Positions 23,413 through 36,483 are shown, counted from the stretch's first letter. The stretch is 64,000 bases of DNA from Setoptus koraiensis (GCA_048013815.1 CM106586.1:20708001-20772000), one strand, 5' to 3'. Notes: generated from the letters alone by a model not told the origin. Translations and numbers: made by a program.

Positions 23413-23642
23413 GCTCAACTTGTAGGGGCCTGCAATATCATCAATCCGAAAGTGATTTGAACAGTAACAATAGAAACAGCAACAACAACAACAACAAAAC
23501 TACAACAACAATAACAAATGACGGACACAAACTTGCATGTGCAAACTATGGTGACCTTGATATCACCAATATAACACTAACAAAAGACGATGAGAGTGCT
23601 TTGCATCTTGCCACTCAATTACACGATCCCGAAACTCATTAG
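23413..23642 (+). CDS. Candidate terminal coding exon of unknown gene
   Basis: An acceptor-like ATTTCTATCATGCAG ends at 23412 and opens a frame of about 75 codons closing with TAG at 23640-23642. The product is Asn/Thr-rich at first, in a style like the grh protein, then reads YGDLDITNITLTKDDESALH and LATQLHDPETH, which looks less like chance than the neighbouring frames. I do not recognise it, no partner exon was found upstream on this strand, and no AATAAA follows closely. It may be noise. Confidence 0.22.
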
Positions 23643-24059
23643 AATTCCCAGTATCTCTCGTTAACTGATTAAGCCCGAGTGAGGGACCATTAACTATAGC
23701 CACCGTCGGCGAGCGAGTGCAGACTCCCGAGAAGCTCACAGGCCAGCTAGTGCTTGTTCCACGAAATGGACAAGCACATAATGGCTAAACGAGAACAGAG
23801 TAAAAGACCTCCTGACGATTTATTCAGTTCGCAATCAAGGGAGAGGATAGCTGGTAGAATTTGTTTGAAAATAGTCTTCAATGCACACTGTGGATTACAT
23901 ACTGCGTTGGCAGTAAGATGGGACACTCAAATGACGATGATCTCATATGATTCGAACGCTCAAATGATATGGATTCTAATGAACCAGAATGTTCAAATAC
24001 CTGATTAGGAGATGTCACGTTTCGCAGAATATCGTTGTTGTAACGCGCTCGATACTCAC

Positions 24060-24102
24060 CGGTATAGATAATGAGTGCGAGTTTCAGCTTAAATAAGCTC
24101 AT
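24060..24102 (-). CDS. Candidate first coding exon of the CAP-Gly gene
   Basis: ATG at 24102 starts MSLFKLKLALIIYT and runs 43 nt into a strong donor, ACCG|GTGAGTAT, at 24060/24059. It ends in phase 1, which matches the phase-1 acceptor of the CAP-Gly exon at 19575. The total with the two downstream exons would be 995 codons in frame. The hydrophobic peptide is not a known CAP-Gly N-terminus, so the link rests on splice signals and phase only. Confidence 0.3.
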
Positions 24103-27100
24103 AATTCTTAGTTTTAGCATAGCGAGAAGCACTCCGGGCATTCATCTAAGCATTCGGATTATCTGATAGGCTTTGACTTGAAAAATACTGATTCATATGA
24201 AAGATTTGTATACTCTTGAGACCGTAGATTATCGCTATTGTTTCTCTGTTATCGAGCACGTCATAGCTGCAATCAATGGATGGTTTTTTGGCGTGATTCA
24301 GAGCCCTGTGAACATATGAAGCCAGTCATCCGTATCGGTAAGAGGCCCCATTTAAATGGGTTTCTTTTGTATCGGTTATTAATGTGTCAGCGGATACTGG
24401 CACAGAGGTATTGTTGGTCGGACAGATGCATATTAAAGTAGGGAGACTCTTCTCGGAACAATTCTCGTCCCATCGTGTATATGTATTATCATCAAGCACT
24501 ATCGGCTTCGCTATCTAATTGATCAATGCGACGCACTCGCTCGATCATTAGTCTTCTCAATGAATCTCGGCATCATCGATGAAAGGATGTGACGCTGATG
24601 TTCGCCGAGAACAATGCCGTTATGTTGCCTTTGGGCAAAAGAAACAGGACGCTAAAAATAATGGGGAAAAATTGCGCGACGGTCATATTTGTTGGCTGTG
24701 AAAGATCCCCATACTTGTGTCTAATGAATAGATCTTGATATGCCAGCTAGTATGATAATGATGAGTTGATCAGCACCATATCGGGTCGGCTGTGACGATG
24801 GTGCACGTATGGCTTCGTCGCATACAAAGAGGCTAGCATGTGTAAGGTTTTGTCCAGTACTATCGCAAACAACAAGATCTAAAAGTCAAACGGACGGTCA
24901 ACGAAGACAAAGTTCAGATTGGTTCGGAGCAATCGGTGGGCCTCAATGAAAACATAACAATTATTGATAATGATGGATGAAGTTGACTATGACAGGGTGG
25001 AAATAATTCTAAATGCAGTTAGTTTTTCGCGAATCAGTTTCGTGGGTCATTCTATTTGAAGGCATTAATTCCAGATGAGATCGATCATGAGACAGGAAGG
25101 GAATAGCGAATTGTGATACCATTGACGTGTTACGAGTCATATTGGCAGTGCGGTCAAAACGCGAAACGTCAGGTCTAACCAATAGCAGTAGGATGGATGA
25201 GGTTTTTGCCGCCTATAGCTTACTGTATCCAATTGTGAGGCTGGCCTCCGTGGCTCAAGTTCAGTATACTAATAATACTAGTGATCCAGCTGGGCGATAG
25301 AGCTGAGTTGACCATGAAAAGCATTAACGGACTGGACACACACAGCGAGAGACCTAGCTAATACCTAGCTAGGGACAAAGGCAATCTTGTTGATAATACA
25401 GTCTAATATAATTGGACTACCGTTGCAACTATCTTGTGTGTAACGGCGGCTCGCTTGCCATCAAGAGCTTGCCAACTATAGAGCGGCCAGACAGCCCAGT
25501 TGACCAGTGAGCCAGTGCGCCGGGCTCGCAATAAAAAGTGCGAACATTAAGTGGCTAGTGCTACATAATTGATAGTAACAAATACTGGATGCTTATCGGA
25601 TAACTATCACGGACCGGACCATAATAATAATAATAACATAGTTTGGTCCTCTCAGCCGGACTGCCACTTATCCGAGGCCCGCTCGGGCGCCCGAAATGAT
25701 CTGTAAAACAAGCTTTCCGACAAGAAAAATGTTCGTCTCAAAATTGCACCAGCTCAAGCTTTTTGTCCTTCGTGCCTGCAACATGGCCACTAGTTGTTCA
25801 CTGGTTTATCTTACCCAGCTGAGTCTATATTTGTACTAAGCTGTCGGTGGCAGTAGCTAGAGGCAAACGAATCAAGTCATAGATGCACATCTCCTCGAGC
25901 ATTACTCGATTGGTTATATCGGACCGGCGCTAACTGCGAAACTAAATCCTCTCGAGCCCCCAAACCATGGGAAGCGAATCACCTTTGCCATCAGGATGAA
26001 AACAAACAGCACCATTTCATAGAGATAACTTGTCAAGCGAGCAATTGTCGGACTGTTCATGGATATTGTATCATCTATTAATGGACCATTGAGAAGCCAT
26101 GGATATTTTTGTTGCTGTTTCTGGCGCGCATTGGGACGCTAAATGGAGCGCCCCGAGCGGCCAGGTGTGGAACAACCAACAACGTTAGAGTGCAGTGACG
26201 CGAGAGGTGATATAAGTCGTTATTCTGAAGCGCAATGTTTGCGGCCCTCTCTCTCTCTCTCTCTCTCTTTCTTTTCTGCAATAACGTTGGATGGACTGGT
26301 CTAATTAAAACAATGGGCCCTCCATCAATTGATGGCTCACATTCGCAATGGACGTCCGCCGCGAATCCACGGTATTCACGGCCATACATCGGTGGGCCCC
26401 GTGCGTTTAGGTGCAAAAATAGAAATGCGCATTATGATGTGCACATAATTATAGCCATGGGTAGGTGGCAGGTGGCAGCTGGTTTTTCAGTAGTTGCACC
26501 CGCTGTGGGTCGCTAGGTGCAGCTACCGTTAGTAGTATCAGTTGTATGTGTCAGAGCTGAGAACGAGCCGCACGAGAGCACAGTTTCGTTGAGTGTATGT
26601 AGATATGGAGAGCTCCGTCAGGTTTGAAAAGAAACCCAAGTGCAGACTCGGATATCCGTTGTCACGGGGGACCGTTGTCGGCTGGCAAGCTCGCCACGTG
26701 CGTTAGTTGCGCTGGTTGTAACTGTGAATGGATGGCGATTGCAGGTGACTGAGAGAGCCAGCTACACTACCAGCCAGACGAACACTAGCGACGTTGTGAT
26801 AATCCGACAAGGGGTAGTTGTCGCAACAACACAAAAATATACACAACAATGCTCGCTGTCAAGTTATGAAGCTTCTTATGAAACTTTTGCCACCAGCAAC
26901 AGCGGCGAAATCTCGCTAATAGTGAAAGGATTTGCTGGAGCGAGCTTGGCGTGCAAATATAGCACACTAGTAGTAGTGTGAACGTAACTTGCACGTAGCG
27001 TTGCGTAACTTTTCGTTTTGGGGCCCGTGCAGCCCGAGAACGTCCGTTGGACTGGCTTGTTCATTCTTCGCGGCTTGGTGTGCGCTTTGTTTTCTTCGGC

Positions 27101-28456
27101 ACGCGCTGCTGTTTGGTTGTTGTCCGGGCGTACGTGTTTGTGCTGGCATTTGTGCGATAATCTCACTGTGAGATTTGGGCTTCTTCGTGTCCTTTCTTCT
27201 CTGGCAAGACACACACACACATAATGAAACAGGCATTGAAACAAGATCGGGCGGCACACGACATGCAGCAACGAGCCGGCTGGCCTGGGGCCCGTCAAGA
27301 CACTTAGCTACATTGCTGGCTACAACGAAGCGTGTCGCCAATATCAGACACAAATGTGACACGGAAATGGCACACACACACACACACACACCCTGGCTTT
27401 GGCAGAGATTGTTGTTGATACGTGTATTTTGGGGCCGATGAGACCATCTTTCAGCTCGGCAATGTCGCTTAAGTTGGCCGCCCGGCACTGGCATTTGTTG
27501 TCGAAGTATCCAGCGGCGACAACAGGCCACAATGACAAGCTGCATAGGCGGTGCCCATGCCACGACAAGATACGTGAGCCGACGACAACGGGTAGAGCGC
27601 CCAACTGGGCCGGGCCGGCCCGGCGCCCGGCCAACGGCTCTAATGAATGTTTGTGTCGTGTGCGAGAATAACAGTAAAAAGTAAAAATAAAAATTGACGA
27701 CGTTCGCCCGAGCCGTTCGAATTAGCGAGCTGTCGCTGGTCGCTGGTCGCTCGGCCCAAAATAAGCTATAATAAACGAGCTATAACAAGCTGTGAGCGCA
27801 ATTACAACCAGTGACAGCGACACTCTCACTCATAATTGTATCGCCGGTGGGCCGGATAATCTCTCACTGGCTCCCACTGACAGTTGCCGGGCTGCCAGCG
27901 CGCCATTGCGTCACTGGGGCTGGCCTCCCGTTGGCAGACTCAATTGTTTCTTCGTGACTCACATGGAAAGGCGGCCCCAGTGGCGACATGTTGTTCGCTT
28001 GACACTTTGGCAGACACGAACACAAAATTTATTCGGCTACGGCAATTAATTATCGCTTGCCGCGTCGCCGATACGACGACTGGTCGGGCTCACTGGGCCC
28101 CGCGTCGCACCCGTTGGGCCGTCTTGTCGGCGACAAATGGCGCACGCGAACACTGGCATCGATAAGAAACTGTGTTGCAATGGTGATGTGTTGTATGTTT
28201 TTATCGCGCCCCTCGGATATATTTCCGAAAATAATAATATAATTGCCCAAAAGCGCCGACAGGGCGATCATCTCGTTATGTGCGATTGCAGCGTAAATTA
28301 AGTGGTCCCATCAAAGAGCGTGAAAGCGCGAAAATCAGTGCGGCAGCGACAATCTCGTCGTCGAGCATTCACCGGGTTTCGGGTCTAAAAACTGGTCGCC
28401 GCTCAACGGAGGGCCAGTCTGGGCAGAACTGCCCGTTCGGGTACCCGGCCGCGGCT

Positions 28457-28482
28457 CCAATAATGAGCATGCTCGTTATTGG
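28457..28482. repeat. 26-bp near-perfect palindrome
   Basis: CCAATAATGAGCA (28457-28469) is followed without spacer by its reverse complement, with one mismatch that is a G-T type pair. Outside it one wobble and two more matching pairs extend the symmetry. Confidence 0.92.
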
Positions 28483-29389
28483 GGCACCAACGACTTGTGG
28501 CGTCTACAACAGCCAATCTAGTTGCAACCAGGCTAGTTGCGCCTAGGGTCGTTCGCTGACAGCGCACCTATGCGCTGTGATATAAAAGCCATCAAAGTTG
28601 CACCTAGCGGCGAAATTGGCAGCTCGCGAACTGGCTGCCAGCGGCATAAGTTAAACTATTCATGGAAATCACTGAAGTGATTAGAGAGACAAATGACCGG
28701 CGACAATAAGTTCAAGGTCACATGTTAGCTTGCACACAACAAATGGGCCGGTGAGCGCGTGCCAGAAAACAATTGATAATCACGCGCGCTTCTGTCTTGC
28801 TGGGCTGTGAAGCATTTGGCTGGGCCGGCGTTTGGCGGCCAACAACGTTTACCGTTGGCTGGCCGTTGGCGTTTGGCGCAACCAGCCAGCGGCGAGCCGG
28901 ATAATGAGCAAGCATCGAAGCCATTTATCTGGCTTGTTAGTTGGTGTGCCGTTTGTCGCAGTGACATTGCGCACAGAATAAAAGCAACTAGCTGGCGTGC
29001 ATTGTCGCCAGTTGTTCATTGCCGGGGCCCCACAATCAGAGCGGGCACTGTCATAAGTCGCAAGTCATGATTCATGACGGCTCTGCTCTGCTCTGCTTTG
29101 ATTCTGCCATATGGTAATTTCGGGGCCCCAATCCAAATGATAATGGGCAATGCACAATTGTGCTCGTTGAGCTCAAATTGTTATTGTGTGCGACCCAAAG
29201 AGACTTGACAATTTGGCTTCGAGCACGATACCGCTGCACGTGTGTGTGTGTGTGTACTTTGTATGAATGTGAATTGTCGTCTATTTCATGCCGATTGCCA
29301 CGCACTAAACCTGTCAAAGCGCAACGTGGCCACTCTTGACCCGGGCCCCACTTGTCGGCTTGTCGGCCAACATAAGCGCCACTATAAAT

Positions 29390-29419
29390 CTCGATCGGCC
29401 GGCCGGCCGGCCGATCGAG
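29390..29419. repeat. 30-bp perfect palindrome
   Basis: CTCGATCGGCCGGCC (29390-29404) is followed directly by GGCCGGCCGATCGAG, its exact reverse complement. The core is a GGCC repeat. Confidence 0.98.
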
Positions 29420-32400
29420 TCGCATCTCTTCGCGAACAAATGAATTGGCGAGCTCTTGTCTCAACAACAATGCGCAAAGACACCGCCGGTCGAGGGAAGC
29501 GCCGGTTGGGGGCCCCTCCCGATCGCTGGCATCTCGAATAAATCAGGGCGGCAGCAGCAGCAACAACAACAACAGAGGCCCCACGTTGACATTTGGCCGG
29601 CGGTTGTTAGCTGCGGGCCAGTTGCAGGCGCTGGCGTGTCGCGCAACACAACATCCCACTCTTATCTTGGCGCCTAGACACCGGCCAGCGTGCAACGGCT
29701 CGACGGAATCGCGCCGGGCCCCAAACTCGCTGGCTGCCGCTAACTGTCTGAGTGCCTGCCTCCCACGGCATCGGTGCGGGCTAATGCATCTGAATGCGCT
29801 TCCACTTTGGCCGGCGACATTGACTCTAAACCGGGCAGCTCTGCTCATATCTCGGCCACTCAAATCAATGGCTCGCGCCGGCACGAGCACACGCAACCGG
29901 AAGTGCGCCGCAGCTTGCGAGTTGTGCCGCTGGTGGCGCAAACAGCGCCACCAGCGGTACACAAATTGAATGATGACCGAGTAGCCGAGCGCAACCAAGC
30001 GAGCTGTAACTGTCCAATGTCTAGCCGGTTGTCTAGCCGGTGCTGGCACATGTCGGCCGGTGCTGGCCGGGCATGACAAGAATCAATATGAGCGGGCATC
30101 AATCAATCGCGCGCGGCAGCTCAGTGGGCGTCCAATCAAGCTCGCACGCCGGCCATATAGCGACATTTGCGAAATGTCAGCGACGTTTGCGAAATCTCAG
30201 CGTTGGGCGCGCGTTTGCAGCACGCGCCGGGCCCGGCCAAAACGAACGCGTTGGGCACGTTCGTTTCGGGCAGGCTTGTTACACAATCAAGCCAGTTAGC
30301 TCGACGATGTGCGTCATAGTGACATTTCACACACACACACACACACACAAATACAAGGAATTCATCAAGCTGTCTCACAAATTGTTGGCTTACAGTTTGT
30401 TAGATACAGGGCGACACAAACTGGCGACTCGCATGGGCTCCGCGTTTGGTCGCTTTCTCATTATCGGGGCGCACAGTGTCGATGAGGCGCGCTCATAATC
30501 TCGAGACGGGGCCCTGCCGAGGTGAGTGGCAACTTGCCGGGCCCGGGTATATCCGTAATCTCCGCTGTTGTTGCCTATATTATGTGCCTCATATTGTGGG
30601 CCCTTATGCACTGCTGCGCGCTCACACTGTGCCGCTTATATTAGCCGAATTATCCATATGGAACAGATAAAACCAACTAAAACTACCAACAGCCGAGCTC
30701 GATCGATGCTCATCGGAGTAAATGGGCCGCCACAATAATGTTAATAGATGCCCCATTCATGGTCGCTCGTCGCTTGTGTGGCGCCCTCTCGTCGCCACTG
30801 GCCAGCCATCCAGCAGCAGCAGCAGAATGCTGGCCGGATGGCACAATATTCCATTCTATTTCGTATCCATTCTATTTGAATGATTTTGATCTTCCCATCA
30901 ACGATGCCAAGTCAAAGCCATCATCAATTGTTCCAAGCAACGGGCAAAACTTTTATCATTCACTCTGGCCCGTGATGATGTTGGGACATCTAAATCGAGC
31001 GGCCCAAGATAACGCCATTTAACGTGACGCCGCCGCTATCTGGCACACATATCTGCTTAGATGGTCAGATAGTGGAGGCCGAATCTCGCTAGATACATAG
31101 ATATCCGAGGCCGAGCGTATTTACGGCTGGCCAACGGCTACACAACGAGTAATAAATTGGCTTGCGATCCGTCTTCGCGATGCGATCTGTGCGCCTCAGT
31201 GTTCTAATTGTGATCTCGCCATCAATTGTGGTCTCTGGCGAGTCGTTCGTTTCGAGGTCATTTGTGCCAGCGACATTGTAACTGTCCAACCGTTAATTAC
31301 TGCCCGGGCAGCATTTATTTATTTGACAGTATGCGCCGGTATGAGAGATATTGTGCTGCGTCGCCGATGGTCGCGTCATTACTGTCACCGATCAGCAATA
31401 GATCATGGGAACCGGCTCAAACTGGTGCGCGTCAATCTTGTGGCCGCAAAGTCGCAAATCTCAGCATGCAAGCATCAACTTACACATGTTGAGAAGAAAC
31501 GCATCGTAGATTTTGTTTTTCGGCTGGTAGATCTCGTTTTGTAGCTGTCCGAGACTAACGTCGATCGCCATGAATTATAGGCGCCACGATTGTTGCTTCG
31601 GGCAAATCGCGACAGTGCGACCGTGTGTCGAAGCGGACCTGCCGATTGCAAATCGTGTGAGGCGCTCATGGCCATTCTCGACGACGCTACATTAAAATTG
31701 ACTGCCTTATTAGAGACGAGCGCTGAGAGATTGAGGTCCACCGAAAATTCTCGGTGAATTCGCGACGAAATTCAAACGAGCAGTTTCCGCAATAATCGCA
31801 TTGTTCTCAGATAGTTTGAGAGATTCATGCGTGACGAAGGGCCCCTTTTGTAATGCAATTTTCCAATATGCCCATTCAGAGTGCTTGCTGTGCCCGAGAC
31901 AGCGCCGGAATGGGCTTGATAAATTAAATTTCTAAGCTGATTATTTCGAAATTGGGTGAATTTCGGACGAAAAAAGATAGGAAGCCCATAGGATGCTGCC
32001 CAGAAACGAGACAGTTCACAGTGGCGAGAGTCGGCTGCAAAATGGCTTCAAGTTCGGGCACTCGATATCAACTTCGGGATAACGGCGCCATGTCGCTCGT
32101 TTTCGCGCCAACAGAAATTCAACATGCGCAATGAGGCAGCGTTCGCGCCACCGGCGCCCCCCTGCACTCAATGGTGGATATTCGGGGCCACAGATGGCGC
32201 CATCGGGTGCGGCGCGCTAACGCGTGCCGTCCGTATGCTGTTTCCGATGACATTTCTATGGATCTCATGGCGTTGTGTCGGTGCTTCGAATGATACCTCC
32301 GGGCGGACATATCCGTTTAGATATGTGCACATGACAGAGGCGCCAGACAGTGAGTTGTGTGGGGATGGCCCACAGAAATTGCGGAAATGACATGTTGTGA

Positions 32401-33022
32401 GGGGCTCAAAACTAGCACGATTGCAAGGGGCGCAAAACTAGCGCAATTGTGACGGACTTTACCTGGTCACTGAGTGGCGAGTTGCGCCAGCAGATATCTA
32501 TTCGATTAATGTGAAGCCGTCATCCAATCAATAAATCATCAGGGCGGCGTGCCCAGCGACGGTGTCGTTGCGACCAACTGATTCGCGCCTGACAGGTAAT
32601 GAGACAGCGAGGCAGTGTCACAAATGATTTATCAAATTTAATCTAGTCGCTCGCTCGCGATCGACAGCTTATCCACGGCCCAGTCGGCGGACTGTGCCCG
32701 TGAAGCTGGCCGGAATTGGGGCTGTGCGCGCGTCTCAGCTGCTGCCGACGATGGGGCCCGAATCGAGGGATCGCTGCAAAGCGCGCGGAAAATTGCAGCA
32801 TTGTTTCAAGATTGTTTCATCATGGAGGCGCTGCCAAGTTTGGCGCCACTCGTCCGTGTCACCGGCACTGGATCGGCTGACAGTGCCAGCTCGCCTGTCA
32901 GACTGACAATGTCAGTTGACGTCCGATGTCAGTGCTGTGTTTGGACGGGCGCCAGCTATGGGCGTGCTCGCGGATATTGTGTCGTCGTCTCGGGCAGAGA
33001 GAATTTCCGCCCAGAGAGGCGC

Positions 33023-33086
33023 TCGCGATTGTTTTATCCTCACTAGTTGTGAGCGATCACAACTAGTGAGGATAAAACAATCGCGA
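33023..33086. repeat. Perfect inverted repeat, 30-bp arms and 4-nt loop
   Basis: The arm 33023-33052 begins TCGCGATTGTTTTATC and ends CTAGTTGTGA. After GCGA (33053-33056) the exact reverse complement follows at 33057-33086. It is the longest perfect hairpin in the window and lies 93-156 nt inside the intron that follows the Gln-rich exon. The arms are less GC-rich than the flanks. It could fold as RNA from the intron on the gene strand. No target-site duplication is evident. Confidence 0.98.
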
Positions 33087-33179
33087 CGTCGCCAGCAAAT
33101 CACTCTGACACGGATACGTCTGGATGTCGCTGTCGTCGCTCACAAATCTCGCTCATGGATGCCGCTGTGTGAGACTCAC

Positions 33180-34563
33180 CTTGAGAAAATGGGGCACTCT
33201 CCAGATAGCTGGAGTTTCGCTTGATTTTGAGCCGGCTGTGCGAGTGGCGCCGCGCCAAGTCCAGCTCGCGCGCCAAACTATCACGACGGGAATCGTTGTC
33301 CGCCGGCGCCGATTGGTCGCTGGCGGGCCCGTCATTGGGGCCCGCAATTTCACTGTTGCTAATGGACTGGGCTGCTTCGGTGGCTTTGTTGGCGGCGGCG
33401 GCGGCCTGGTCTGGGGGCGCCGTTGGTATCATTTGCGTCTTGAGGCGAAGATTGTTATAATTGTAATTGGTGCTTTGCGGCGGTTGTTTGGCGCTGGTGT
33501 TTGTTTTGGCCGCGGCCAAATGAAGCGGCAATTGCGCTATGTCGACACTGTGCCGATGATTCATGCGGCCCCTGTTGGCCACAACATTCAATAATTGTTT
33601 GTCTTTGTTAATGAGCTTCTCATTGAGGTCCTTGAAATACTCTCGGCGCTGCTGAAGACTGTCCTCGAAGATGGACTGCTGCTGTTGTTGCTGCTGCTGC
33701 GATTGCAGCGACAACGACGAGCGCCGCCGCTCGCTCAAATACAACTCGAGGCTCGTTTCCGGCGGCGGCGAGCGCGTTATGTCGTACGGCACCGCGCTGG
33801 TCCGTCTGCCCGCGGTCAGATTGGACAGAGCGGCCCCGATGTGCGACACTATTACCGACGACTTTCGTCTTGCGTAACTGGCCTTCGCGGGCGCTTCCGC
33901 CTGATGTTGCTGTTGTTGCTGTTGTTGCTGCGGTTGCTGTTGTTGCTGCGCTTGCTGTTGTTGGTCTCTTGATTTGTTGCTGGTGTCGCCGGCGTCCGAG
34001 CTTGCCGGCGGCTGTTGTTGCTGCTGGTGCCGACTGGCGGTGGCCCTCTGGTGCCCGTTCTCCTTGTCGGCATCGTCGGGCGAGCCCATCTTTTGTTGTT
34101 TGCTGCTGCTGCTGCTGCCGCCGTTTGCTGACTGTCTAACTGTGAGTGCGGGGGCGCCCCACAAAATTTGCTGCCGTTGCTGCTGCTGCTGCTGCTGTTG
34201 CGACCCTTTATCCGGATCGTCGTGGGCGCTGTAACAATCAATTAGCATGCACTGACTTGACTTTTTATCGCACCATTCACACTTGGCAATCTGTGGCTGT
34301 TGGCCGTGCTGCTGCGACGTTGTCGTTTTAGTCGCGTTGTTGCTTTGTTTGTTGCTGCTCAAGTCGCGCTCACCGCAGCCGCAACAACCAACAAATTCAT
34401 TGTTGTTTACGTAAGAGGGCGCCCACACTGGCCGGCCCGCGCGCTCCACTGCGACTGCTCGGCGGCCGCCCGACTCGGCCGCCAGTGGCGTTGTTTGCGT
34501 TGTAGGCGTCGCTGTTGTTGTTGCTGTTGCTTCCGTTGCCGTTGCCGTCGCTGTTGATGTTGA

Positions 34564-34604
<41 letters not shown>

Positions 34605-35265
34605 ATGTTGCTGTTGCTGTTGATGGTGGCGACGGCGGCGGCGGCGGCGACTCAACTAATGAAGTTTGCGAGCCGCGCCGTGTGGACGGCGGCGTAGACC
34701 CGGTGACGAGTATCAACGGGAATATCGGCCTATCGCCGGCGACCATTCTGCGTGTCTCGCCGGCGGTCACATTCGGCACGTTCGGGCCAACGTGACCGCT
34801 CGGGCCAGCCCGCGACTCGCGACGGCAATGATGATGATGATGGTGATGATGCTGTTGCTGCTGTTGTTGATGGTGGTGATGATGGCGATGTTGGTGTTGA
34901 TGACGCAATCGAGCCCCGTCGCATATAGCCACTGAGCGGCGTCGAGTTGCCGCCGCTGACGAGCCCGCCGGACGCCAGTCAGTCAGCTGACCAAAGGCGC
35001 CAACGGGCTGGTGTGGGCTCGTTTCGCGCCACTCGCCCGTCGGCTGGGCGGAGTGGCCCACCCGACGGTCCGGCCACTCCGCTGACCTGCCGCGACCGGA
35101 ATACCCGTGCGGCTCTGAATAGTCGGCCCGATTGCGGGCATGGCCGGCGTGCTGCTGCTGGCCATTTGTCGTGTCACGGCCGGCATGATTTATATCTGGT
35201 GCACGGGTTGAGTTATGGGCGCCGGTGCCGCCGTCGTCGTCGCAAGGTCGTGTGCCGGTGGCCAT
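33180..35265 (-). CDS. Gln/His-rich protein exon with R-R-x-S sites, unrecognised
   Basis: From the ATG at 35265 (MATGTRPCDDDGGTG) 695 codons plus one base run to a strong donor, CTCAAG|GTGAGTC, at 33180/33179, ending in phase 1. The protein is low-complexity: a His/Gln block near residues 119-149, Ser/Pro and Ala-Thr repeats, and several poly-Gln runs. A Cys cluster (FVGCCGCGERD, then KCEWCDKKSSQCMLIDC) lies mid-way. At least eight basophilic-kinase sites are visible (TRRRSV, TRRGSQ, ARRKSS, GRRTSA, ERRRSS, SRRDSL, ARRHSH, IKRNSS). The most ordered-looking part is EDSLQQRREYFKDLNEKLIN and the final RLKIKRNSSYLESAPFSQ. These features suggest the N-terminal regulatory part of a larger signalling protein, but I cannot name it. 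Further exons must lie at lower coordinates and were not found. Confidence 0.6.
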
Positions 35266-35292
35266 TTGCACAATGGCTGCACAATTGGACCC

Positions 35293-35592
35293 CTGAATGG
35301 ATTGTAGAGTTGTTCCGAATTGAAAAAGGGACAATTAATTGGGAAAAATTTCGGAAAACACACGACAATCCGCCTAGATACCGGCTGTAGGGCTACGGAT
35401 GCTCGACACGCCGGCTGATGGATTTGGCTCGCTTGATTGCGACGGATTTCGGCTGGTTGATTGCGTCGGGGTGCTGGCGCTGTTCGGTTTGCTGTGCTGG
35501 TTGCTGCTTCGGCTGCCTTGGTCTGCTGCTTTTAGCTGTTTTGGGCGCTTGTTTTTCGGGGGTGCCCCACGCGGCCTTCGGAGGAAACTCAC
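35293..35592 (-). other. Putative 300-bp 5' intron of the Gln-rich gene
   Basis: On the minus strand a donor CACCA|GTGAGTTTCC sits at 35593/35592 and an acceptor CCATTCAG|GGG at 35293/35292, 27 nt before the ATG at 35265. This would make 35593 the end of a leader exon. Two frames are open through the interval, so an unspliced coding extension upstream cannot be excluded. Confidence 0.4.
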
Positions 35593-36426
35593 TGGTGTTT
35601 GTTTGTGCGATGTCGTAACGGACTAACAACGAGGATCAATTTGGCGGGCGGCCTTGAACGAGTATCACGGCCGATTGTCGATAATAACTGTATCTGGCTG
35701 TCAACTCGACATGCAGCGGCATTATAACAGCCGATTGAAATGGGGGCGCCGGTGAATGATAATCAGTTGACAAAAATATAGTATGATACGCGCCAACTGG
35801 GGGCGGCCTAGCCAACTAGGCAACTAGGCGGCCCAACCAACTAGGCGGCCCAACCAACAGGACGGCCCAAGTGACTAGACGCACTGTCAACCTGCGCACA
35901 GCCAGCCAATTACGTCAACCGTGTTACTACTACCACCACCACACTTGGGCCGCCTACCACAGGTGTATTGGTGGAAAGGTCTCGGTGGCTGTCGGCTGGA
36001 ACCAGTTCGCGGGCCGGCTAACCAGCCAGTTGTGCATACAGGGTTGGGCGAAATGCAAATCGGCGCACGCCAACCACTTGATAGATCGCTCGCTCTATTG
36101 AATCACTCAGAGGGCGCCCTTGTTGTCGCGTCTCGTCACGTCTTGTCTAGATTTTGCTAGCTCTATTCTTTGGCGCGTTAGGTCGCCTTATTACGGGCGC
36201 AACGACTCAATAACGCGCCAGTTAGTTGTCGCGCGCGGGGGCCCGCGTCTCTCGTCAGCCAGCCGCCACTCGTCGCGAGCGACACAGAAACTTGAGAAAC
36301 CGGCTCACCTGTGCCCGCCGCCCAGTTACTCGAGCTCGCTCAAGCGATTGGCCCCGGCCGGGCTCGCTGGGCCAATTTATGGGTGGTTTAGTGACAAGCT
36401 CGCCCCCGCCGAGCGCGTGCTGCACG

Positions 36427-36427
<1 letters not shown>

Positions 36428-36479
<52 letters not shown>
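36428..36479 (+). repeat. (GT)n microsatellite
   Basis: Uninterrupted GT run of about 26 units. Confidence 0.97.

Positions 36480-36483
<4 letters not shown>

Larger units (their letters stand above)
19576..24059. other. Intron or intergenic DNA crossing the composition boundary
   Basis: No confident gene. If the candidate exon at 24060-24102 is real, this is the first intron of the CAP-Gly gene. Near 20.4-20.5 kb the base composition changes from AT-rich to GC-rich with many CA/GT tracts (20512-20558, 20738-20755, 21297-21330). A region of about 22.2-25.5 kb is less GC-rich than its neighbours. It contains a perfect 11-bp hairpin at 22096-22126 and a plus-strand candidate exon at 23413-23642. 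Confidence 0.4.
24103..33022. other. Gene-poor GC-rich region
   Basis: I see no supportable gene in these 9 kb. Many open frames exist on both strands because stop codons are rare in this composition. Contents seen: CT run near 26250-26268, CA/GT runs near 27212-27224, 27370-27390, 29240-29255 and 30330-30350, a 14-bp palindrome CCATCAATTGATGG near 26321, palindromes at 28457-28482 and 29390-29419, and repeated GGGGCCCC. Part of it could be intron of the Gln-rich gene whose donor lies at 33180/33179. Confidence 0.5.
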
